Shown here: positions 22,025 to 26,915 of the stretch, one piece after another
Numbering within the stretch: the stretch's first letter is position 1
How the letters are laid out: each line of letters begins with the position of its first letter
Assembly: GCA_003520745.1 (NCBI GenBank)
Contig: DOUE01000005.1
Span: forward strand, 2,570-29,484
Direction of reading: 5' to 3'
Length of the DNA stretch: 26,915 nucleotides
Source of the DNA: Erysipelotrichaceae bacterium
Lineage (GTDB): Bacteria; Bacillota_I; Bacilli_A; Erysipelotrichales; Erysipelotrichaceae
Translations under genes and position numbers: made by a program
The notes under the pieces: model-generated
Told to the model about the DNA's origin: nothing
Databases searched by the model: none
The model's input: the letters and a program-made list of their open reading frames with translations, nothing else

Positions 22025-22729
22025 TTATCCTCCCAAGTATACTTTCTGTACTTCAGGGCTGCTTAGCAATTCGGCGCCCGTCCCGCCCAGCACGATCGTT
22101 CCGGTTTCCAGCACATAGGCCTGGTCTGCGATCTTGAGGGCTTGCATCGCGTTTTGTTCGACCAAGAGGATGGTCGTACCGGTGGCGTTGATTTCCTTGA
22201 TGATATTGAAGATTTCACGGACCAACAACGGTGCCAAACCCATCGACGGTTCATCCAGCAGCAGCAGTTTCGGCCGGGCCATCAATGCCCTGGAAATCGC
22301 CAACATCTGTTGTTCCCCGCCCGACAAGGTCGCGGCATCCTGGTTTCTGCGGTTATACAAAATCTCGAAGCGCTTGTAGATCTTATCGAGGTCTTCTTTG
22401 ATCCCCTCTTTATCTTTGCGCAGGTAGGCACCCATCAGTAAGTTTTCATAGACCGTCAATCCGGAGAAGATCCGACGTCCTTCCGGGACTTGGACCAAGC
22501 CCATCGTCGGCAACAGTTGCGCCGATACGCTGAGGATGTCCTTGTCGAGATAGACGATCGACCCGCTGGTCGATTTCAAAAGTCCGCTGATGGTTTTCAG
22601 CAAGGTCGTCTTACCGGCTCCGTTGGATCCGATCAAGGAAACGATCTGCCCTTCCTTCACTTCTATTTTAACATCTTTCAAAGCATGAATCACGCCGTAA
22701 TGCACATTCAGGTTTTCGATGTTCAGCAT
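22025..22729 (-). CDS. livF: Branched-chain amino acid ABC transporter ATPase LivF
   Basis: The second of two ATPases powering branched-chain amino acid import; 234 residues, normal for LivF. Walker A is GSNGAGKTT (about 33-41), the signature LSGGEQQML and Walker B LLLLDEPSMGLAP. The LivF-type features LVQVPEGRRIFSGLTVYENLLMG and LLVEQNAMQALKIAD are present. It lies 4 bases after livG and 3 bases before the CBS-ACT gene, within a six-gene operon. Confidence 0.95.
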   Translation of the reverse strand: MLNIENLNVHYGVIHALKDVKIEVKEGQIVSLIGSNGAGKTTLLKTISGLLKSTSGSIVYLDKDILSVSAQLLPTMGLVQVPEGRRIFSGLTVYENLLMGAYLRKDKEGIKEDLDKIYKRFEILYNRRNQDAATLSGGEQQMLAISRALMARPKLLLLDEPSMGLAPLLVREIFNIIKEINATGTTILLVEQNAMQALKIADQAYVLETGTIVLGGTGAELLSSPEVQKVYLGG

Positions 22730-22733
22730 CTTC

Positions 22734-23510
22734 CTATTCCTCCTCGCCCAGATACGCTTCGATGACGCGCGGGTTGTTTTTGACTTCCTGGGCCGATCCT
22801 TGGGCGATCAGTTTCCCGTAGTCCAACACGAAGATGCGCTCGCAGATCGACATGACCAACGACATGTCGTGTTCGATCAAGACGATGGTCAGATCCATTT
22901 CGGTGCGGATCTTGGCGATGAAATCCGTCAGGGCATGGGTTTCCTGGGGATTCATCCCCGCCGCCGGTTCGTCGAGAAACAAAAGCTTGGCTCCGGTGGC
23001 CATCGCACGTGCGATTTCAAGTTGCCTTTGCTTTCCGTAGGGCAGGTTCTTCGCCTTCACATCGGCCAATTCATCCAGATGGACTTTGGCGAGAAACTGC
23101 CGCGCCTTCACATCGATCGCCGCCTCGGACTTATAGAAGCCGACCGAACGAAACAAGGCGCCCAGGATCCCGTATTTCGCTTCCTTGTTCATGGCGATCT
23201 TCACGTTGTCGAGGACCGACAATTCCTTGAAGAGACGGATGTTCTGGAAGGTACGCGCCACCCCTTGATGCGTGATCTTGTAGGGGGGCATCTTATTCAA
23301 TTCGACGGTCTTCCCGTCTTTCGTTAATAACACTTTGCCTTCCGTCGGCGTATAAACCCCGGTCAGCACATTGAAAAGAGTGGTCTTCCCGGCGCCGTTG
23401 GGTCCGATCAAGCCGACAAGTTCCCCTTCTTCCACCGAGATGGAAACATTGGAAACCGCGCTCAATCCGCCGAAGTTCTTCGTCAGATGTTCGACTTTCA
23501 GTAGACTCAT
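22734..23510 (-). CDS. livG: Branched-chain amino acid ABC transporter ATPase LivG
   Basis: First ATPase of the importer; 258 residues. Walker A is GPNGAGKTT, followed by the LivG-specific GVARTFQNIRLFKELSVLDNV, the linker PYGKQRQLEIARAMA (LivG-type degenerate signature) and Walker B LLFLDEPAAGMNPQE. Its ATG overlaps the livM stop by 4 bases (ATGA), so translation is coupled. Confidence 0.95.
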   Translation of the reverse strand: MSLLKVEHLTKNFGGLSAVSNVSISVEEGELVGLIGPNGAGKTTLFNVLTGVYTPTEGKVLLTKDGKTVELNKMPPYKITHQGVARTFQNIRLFKELSVLDNVKIAMNKEAKYGILGALFRSVGFYKSEAAIDVKARQFLAKVHLDELADVKAKNLPYGKQRQLEIARAMATGAKLLFLDEPAAGMNPQETHALTDFIAKIRTEMDLTIVLIEHDMSLVMSICERIFVLDYGKLIAQGSAQEVKNNPRVIEAYLGEEE

Positions 23511-24541
23511 CGCTGTTTCCCCTTTCCGATCGACGCGACCGCGACCCTGAACTTCCTCAGCGTCACCAGGTCGATCAACCCTTTGAGTGCGTTCTTATAG
23601 GTATCAAGCGAGAAAATGGCTTTCAGCGAAGCTTCGCTTGTGCCAAGCAAGCCTTGCGGGCGGAAGATCATGATGACGATCAAGGCCAAGGCATAGATGA
23701 TCATGCGCCATTCCGCCAAGGGCTGGAACACGTTGTTGATGATGCCCAGGACGATCGCGGCGACCGCGCTTCCGGTCAGGCTCCCCATCCCGCCGAAGAC
23801 GACGATGACCAGGATGTTGATGGAGTTGTTGATGCCGAAGGTTTCGGGTTTGATGACATAATAGGTCGTCGCATACAATCCGCCGGCCAACGATGCGATC
23901 AGCGCACCGAACATGAAGGCCATGACCTTGTACTTGGTCGTATTGATGCCCATCGCTTCCGAAGCGATCTCGTCTTCCTTGATGCTGATGCAGGCGCGAC
24001 CGATCGCGCTGTTTTTGAAGTTGGCTGAAAACATGATGGAAATGAAAACGAAGAAGAACATTAAGGGCCAACTGATCAAGTACGGGATATTGCTGATCCC
24101 GGAGGCGCCGTTGGTGATTTTCATATTGAGAATGACGATACGGATGATTTCGCCGACCCCCAGGGTCGCGATCGCAAGATAATCACCCTTAAGACGCAAG
24201 GTCGGGATGGCGACGACCATCGAGACGAAAAGGCTGATCAGCGCCCCGATCGCCATGCCGAGGAACAATCCGGTAAGATTGGGCATCGAACGGAGGACGA
24301 CGGCGGCACTGTAGGCACCGATCGACATGAACCCCGCGTGACCCAGGGAGAACTGTCCGGTCACCCCGATGATGACGTTCAAACTGACACCCAGGATCGC
24401 AAACAAACAGATCCAATACATCGTGACACGATAGTACGGCGTGATGATGCCGACTTGGATCAACAATTGAATCAAAAAGAAGAACGAGACGCCAAGGATC
24501 AACCATGTCAGATTCTTTTTATTCAGGAACGTGTTTTTCAT
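23507..24541 (-). CDS. livM: Branched-chain amino acid ABC transporter permease LivM
   Basis: Membrane permease of 344 residues with about nine hydrophobic segments. Family features are GVTGQFSLGHAGFMSIGAYSAAV (about 59-81), LRLKGDYLAIATLGVGEIIRI, and the cytoplasmic loop IGRACISIKEDEIASEAMGINTTKYK that docks to the ATPases. It ends in a short basic tail. It lies 2 bases after livH and overlaps livG. Confidence 0.95.
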   Translation of the reverse strand: MKNTFLNKKNLTWLILGVSFFFLIQLLIQVGIITPYYRVTMYWICLFAILGVSLNVIIGVTGQFSLGHAGFMSIGAYSAAVVLRSMPNLTGLFLGMAIGALISLFVSMVVAIPTLRLKGDYLAIATLGVGEIIRIVILNMKITNGASGISNIPYLISWPLMFFFVFISIMFSANFKNSAIGRACISIKEDEIASEAMGINTTKYKVMAFMFGALIASLAGGLYATTYYVIKPETFGINNSINILVIVVFGGMGSLTGSAVAAIVLGIINNVFQPLAEWRMIIYALALIVIMIFRPQGLLGTSEASLKAIFSLDTYKNALKGLIDLVTLRKFRVAVASIGKGKQR

Positions 24542-24543
24542 GG

Positions 24544-25422
24544 TTAGACCTTTTCCTTTCTGTTCTTACCCAACAAGCCGCTAGGTTTGATGATGAGGAC
24601 AAGGATCAAGATGATATAGACGACCGCGTCCTTATACAAGGTGCTGCCATAGCCGCTGACCATGGTTTCGATCAACCCGATCGCGAACCCACCGATCATG
24701 GCTCCGGGGATGATTCCGATCCCCCCGAAAACCGCGGCGACGAACGCCTTCAACCCAGGCGCGAAACCCATCAACGGATTGATGGTGTTGTAATAGATGC
24801 CGACTAGGATCCCGGCCGCGGCGGCCAGTGAACTCCCGATGGCGAAGGTAAGCGAAATGGTACGATCGACATTGACCCCCATCAGTTTCGCCGCGTCCTG
24901 ATCTACCGCAACCGAACGCATGGCACGACCGACTTTCGTCTTCTTGACGATGACCTGCAACAATATCATCAGCAAGATGGCGGTTACGAAAATCGCGATT
25001 TGCTGGGTATTGAAGCGTAAACCATAAAACATGAACGTACGGTTCTCAAGGACGGGCGGGAACGTGTAGATCTTGGCGCCCATGATCCGGCTTACCGCAT
25101 TCTGCAGAAAGAAGGACACCCCGATCGCCGTAATCAATGCCGCGACACGCGTTGATTTTCTCAGTGGACGATATGCGATACGTTCGATCACGACGCCTAG
25201 GACCCCCGTGACGATCATCGTCGCCGGAAGCGCCAGTACGAAAGGTAGTTTGAACGTAGTCACCGAGATCATTCCGACATAGGCCCCGATCATATACATA
25301 TCCCCGTGGGCGAAGTTGATCAATTTGATGATCCCGTAAACCATGGTGTATCCCAGGGCGATCAATGCATAGATACTGCCGATGGATAAACCGTTAATCA
25401 TTTGTTGTAGAAACTCTAGCAT
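24544..25422 (-). CDS. livH: Branched-chain amino acid ABC transporter permease LivH
   Basis: Membrane permease of 292 residues with about eight hydrophobic segments. It has the typical LivH start, QQMINGLSIGSIYALIALGYTMVYG, then INFAHGDMYMIGAY, the EAA-like loop VGRAMRSVAVDQDAAKLMGVN and GFAPGLKAFVAAVFGGIG. An AGGAGG ribosome binding site lies between an intercistronic hairpin and the ATG. It is the second gene of the operon. Confidence 0.95.
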   Translation of the reverse strand: MLEFLQQMINGLSIGSIYALIALGYTMVYGIIKLINFAHGDMYMIGAYVGMISVTTFKLPFVLALPATMIVTGVLGVVIERIAYRPLRKSTRVAALITAIGVSFFLQNAVSRIMGAKIYTFPPVLENRTFMFYGLRFNTQQIAIFVTAILLMILLQVIVKKTKVGRAMRSVAVDQDAAKLMGVNVDRTISLTFAIGSSLAAAAGILVGIYYNTINPLMGFAPGLKAFVAAVFGGIGIIPGAMIGGFAIGLIETMVSGYGSTLYKDAVVYIILILVLIIKPSGLLGKNRKEKV

Positions 25423-25445
25423 TCGGTCCTCCTCCTAGTGAACGT

Positions 25446-25475
25446 AAACAGGTGAAAGTCGCCTTTCACCTGTTT
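25446..25475 (-). terminator. Intercistronic hairpin between livJ and livH
   Basis: A perfect 13-bp stem (25446-25458 with 25463-25475, arms AAACAGGTGAAAG/CTTTCACCTGTTT, 4-base loop) lies 23 bases after the livJ stop. The T-tail is weak, so it is more likely a partial terminator or RNA stabiliser giving excess binding protein than a full stop to transcription. Confidence 0.7.
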
Positions 25476-25498
25476 TGCGTTACAGCCTTCCCTACGTA

Positions 25499-26653
25499 TT
25501 AAGGATTAACTACAGTCGCGCTGGCTTGTTCGCCATTGACCAATTCGACGACGATCGCCGATTTGATCGGATTATGCCATTCGTCGAAGTTGATGGTTCC
25601 GGTGATTCCTTTGAAGTCCTTCAACGCTTCAAGAGCGGTGTTGACCTTGACGGGATCGGTGGAGTCGGCATCTTCAATCGCTTGTTTCAGCATGTAGACG
25701 GCGTCATAGGCGAGGGCGCTCAAGGCGCTCGGCGCTTCGCCGGCGGATGCGGTGTACGCAGCGATGAAATCTTTAACGGCTTGGTCTTCACTCAAGGTGG
25801 AGAAATGGGTGGAGAAGTAGATGTCGTTGACTTTGTCAGCGCCGCCGGCCAAGGCGACCAAGTCGGGGGATTCAAAGCCGTCAGGTCCGACGATCGGAAC
25901 CATGATGCCGGCGGTACGGGCTTGACCGATGATCAAACCGGCGCGTACGGCGTAGTCGGCGATGAACAGGACATCGAATTCACCGGCGTTTTGCAGTTTC
26001 GTCAAAATCGCGTTGAAGTCGGTATCGGTATCGGTGTAGTATTCTTCAGCGACGACGGTTCCGCCGTTCTTTTCGAACTGGTCGGCGAAGATCGTAGCCA
26101 AGTCTTTTGCGTAATCGGAAGAACTGGATCCGATGACAGCCGCTTTCGTGGCTCCCAATTCAGTGGAGGAGAAGTTCGCGATAACGACGCCTTGGAACGG
26201 GTCGATGAAGCAAGCTCTGTAAACATACGGATAGACCGTGGTGCCGTCGTTGGTGACTTTCGCGTTGGAGCCAGACGGGGTAAGCATGGGCACCATGTAC
26301 TGGTTGGCGACCGGTGCGGCGGCCATGGTGGTTCCGGAGATCGCGGCGCCGATGATGGCGACGACTTTGTCTTCGGTGGCGAGTTTGGTGACGTTGCTGG
26401 TGGATTCCGCGCCGTCGGTCTTGGTATCGTAATAGATCGCCTCGACCTGTTTGCCTAAAATCCCTCCGGCATCGTTGATTTCCTTCACTGCCAATTCAAT
26501 CGCTTTCTTTTCGGGTTGACCGTAGACGGCGGCTTCCCCTGTCAACTCAACGTTGACCCCGATCTTAATGGTACCTTTATCCGTGGACGTACAAGCGGTA
26601 AATCCGGATAGAACCAATAAAGCCGTAGCCACTAACACAAGAATTCTCTTCAT
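25499..26653 (-). CDS. livJ: Branched-chain amino acid binding lipoprotein LivJ-like
   Basis: Extracellular receptor of the importer. It has 384 residues from the ATG at 26653, chosen for AGGAGG at 8 bases; an upstream in-frame ATG at 26716 overlaps the promoter. It has the signal peptide MKRILVLVATALLVLSGFTAC with the lipobox cysteine near residue 21, then a type-I periplasmic binding fold: IKIGVNVELTGEAAVYGQPEKKA, VKEINDAGGILGKQV, VVAIIGAAISGTTMAAAPVANQY, MLTPSGSNAKVT and LAYDAVYMLKQAIEDA. Residues of the family's leucine site (Ser/Thr in GAAISGTT and PSGS) are present. The ligand is presumed to be a branched-chain or related amino acid. It is the first gene of the liv operon with a near-consensus promoter. 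Confidence 0.93.
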   Translation of the reverse strand: MKRILVLVATALLVLSGFTACTSTDKGTIKIGVNVELTGEAAVYGQPEKKAIELAVKEINDAGGILGKQVEAIYYDTKTDGAESTSNVTKLATEDKVVAIIGAAISGTTMAAAPVANQYMVPMLTPSGSNAKVTNDGTTVYPYVYRACFIDPFQGVVIANFSSTELGATKAAVIGSSSSDYAKDLATIFADQFEKNGGTVVAEEYYTDTDTDFNAILTKLQNAGEFDVLFIADYAVRAGLIIGQARTAGIMVPIVGPDGFESPDLVALAGGADKVNDIYFSTHFSTLSEDQAVKDFIAAYTASAGEAPSALSALAYDAVYMLKQAIEDADSTDPVKVNTALEALKDFKGITGTINFDEWHNPIKSAIVVELVNGEQASATVVNP

Positions 26654-26683
26654 AGAATACCCTCCTCTCGGTAATATGTCTCG

Positions 26684-26712
26684 ATTATATATGAAAGAAT
26701 GGTGAAATGCAA
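26684..26712 (-). promoter_or_regulatory. Promoter of the liv operon
   Basis: On the minus strand TTGCAT (26712-26707), a 17-base spacer and TATAAT (26689-26684), 30 bases before the livJ ATG. Confidence 0.8.
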
Positions 26713-26726
26713 TCATATTCTTTCAT
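26691..26726. promoter_or_regulatory. Inverted repeat overlapping the liv promoter
   Basis: Perfect 10-base arms ATGAAAGAAT (26691-26700) and ATTCTTTCAT (26717-26726) with 16 bases between them enclose the -35 box and abut the -10, a position suited to an operator or repressor loop. Confidence 0.5.
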
Positions 26727-26758
26727 TATTTCTGAAAATAAATAATCGCTTATTTTCA
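26726..26758. promoter_or_regulatory. Second inverted repeat with CodY-like core upstream of the liv promoter
   Basis: TGAAAATAA (26733-26741) and TTATTTTCA (26750-26758) form a 9-base inverted repeat. Overlapping its left side, TTATTTCTGAAAATA (26726-26740) shares the TTTCWGAAAA core of the CodY box but differs at about 4 of 15 positions. A/T richness makes chance matches likely. Confidence 0.3.
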
Positions 26759-26762
26759 TAAA

Positions 26763-26776
26763 TGCAAACGCATTCA
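26763..26776. promoter_or_regulatory. Possible catabolite-response-like (cre) site
   Basis: TGCAAACGCATTCA matches the CcpA cre consensus TGWAANCGNTNWCA except at two positions and lies about 50 bases upstream of the liv -35 box. Weak evidence. Confidence 0.2.
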
Positions 26777-26827
26777 CTTTATTCTGTGCGAATGCATCCG
26801 TGAAGGTCGCTTCCGTCGGATGAGACG

Positions 26828-26855
26828 AAAAAAAACCTGCCTTTCGGACAGGTTT
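26828..26855 (-). terminator. Terminator of tRNA-Lys
   Basis: On the minus strand the stem AAACCTG-CC with a GAAA loop and one bulged base pairs to GG-CAGGTTT and runs into eight Ts, 9 bases after the tRNA CCA. Confidence 0.9.
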
Positions 26856-26864
26856 GATTTTCAA

Positions 26865-26915
26865 TGGTGACCCGTTAGGGACTCGAACCCTAGACCCACT
26901 GATTAAGAGTCAGTT
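26865..26915 (-). tRNA. tRNA-Lys (anticodon CUU), 3' part only
   Basis: The window holds the 3' two-thirds. The anticodon arm ACTGA-CTCTTAA-TCAGT gives anticodon CTT (reads AAG, lysine). The T-arm is TAGGG-TTCGAGT-CCCTA and the acceptor 3' strand ACGGGTC with discriminator A and encoded CCA (26867-26865). The D-arm and 5' acceptor lie beyond the right edge. Confidence 0.93.

Noticed and set aside
25475..26458. Long open frame (327 codons) on the plus strand opposite livJ
   Set aside because: It mirrors the livJ codon pattern, is rich in Gly/Asp/Val low-complexity sequence, has no recognisable domain and no ribosome binding site. livJ on the other strand is certain.
1..26915. CRISPR arrays, insertion sequences, prophage or plasmid functions
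   Set aside because: No regularly spaced repeats, transposase, integrase or phage structural genes were seen on either strand.

Overview
The window looks like chromosomal DNA of an anaerobic, low-complexity monoderm of the Firmicutes/Tenericutes side (for example Acholeplasma/Izemoplasma-like or Erysipelotrichia-like lineages). The reasons are lipoprotein-type solute-binding proteins with no outer-membrane genes, AGGAGG-type ribosome binding sites, housekeeping promoters of TTGaca-17-TATAAT type, roughly half GC, UGA used as a stop (standard code), and oxygen-sensitive enzymes (a large Fe-S flavoprotein, nickel enzyme maturation). The taxonomic call is inference. No phage, insertion sequence or CRISPR array was seen.

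Layout. (1) 1-3253, minus strand: a sugar ABC importer (binding protein, double ATPase, permease cut by the window edge), diverging from a LysR regulator at 3381-4286 with interlocked promoters. (2) 4287-5204: a small membrane zinc-ribbon protein and a DUF302 protein, divergent. (3) 5271-7826, minus: a surface-protein unit. A cyclic-di-GMP-I (GEMM-I) riboswitch precedes an RsgI-middle-domain protein that lacks the anti-sigma domain, followed by a protein with three fibronectin-III-like repeats. (4) 7929-8954: a spermidine-synthase-like SAM-dependent enzyme. (5) 9057-14525, minus: a nickel unit of hypB, an 897-residue Fe-S/FAD/NAD(P) oxidoreductase, hypA, a NicO/UreH-type nickel transporter and a DUF5692-like membrane protein. 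It diverges from a TetR regulator (14686-15297), and a perfect palindrome lies inside the hypB promoter. (6) 15493-17915, plus: a MATE exporter and an aldo/keto reductase with a MerR-type promoter but no merR gene nearby. (7) 18065-19248: YkvA/DUF1232 protein, tRNA-Leu(UAG) on the minus strand, and a DUF4395-like membrane protein with a palindromic operator. (8) 19293-21331, minus: flavodoxin, a thioredoxin-reductase-like flavoprotein without the usual NADPH motifs, and a Cof-type HAD phosphatase. (9) 21389-26653, minus: a complete branched-chain amino acid importer livJ-H-M-G-F with a CBS-ACT sensor protein as the sixth gene. (10) The 3' half of tRNA-Lys(CUU) at the right edge.

How they work together. 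Two importers each have a promoter-proximal lipoprotein gene followed by a stable intercistronic hairpin, which should favour excess binding protein over membrane parts. The hyp unit combines nickel uptake (NicO-like), delivery (HypA/HypB) and an electron-bifurcation-style or NAD(P)-linked Fe-S flavoprotein. The enzyme that receives the nickel is not in the window. The riboswitch ties the cell-surface unit to c-di-GMP. Several repressor- or activator-type palindromes sit precisely on recognisable promoters and are the most checkable regulatory predictions here.
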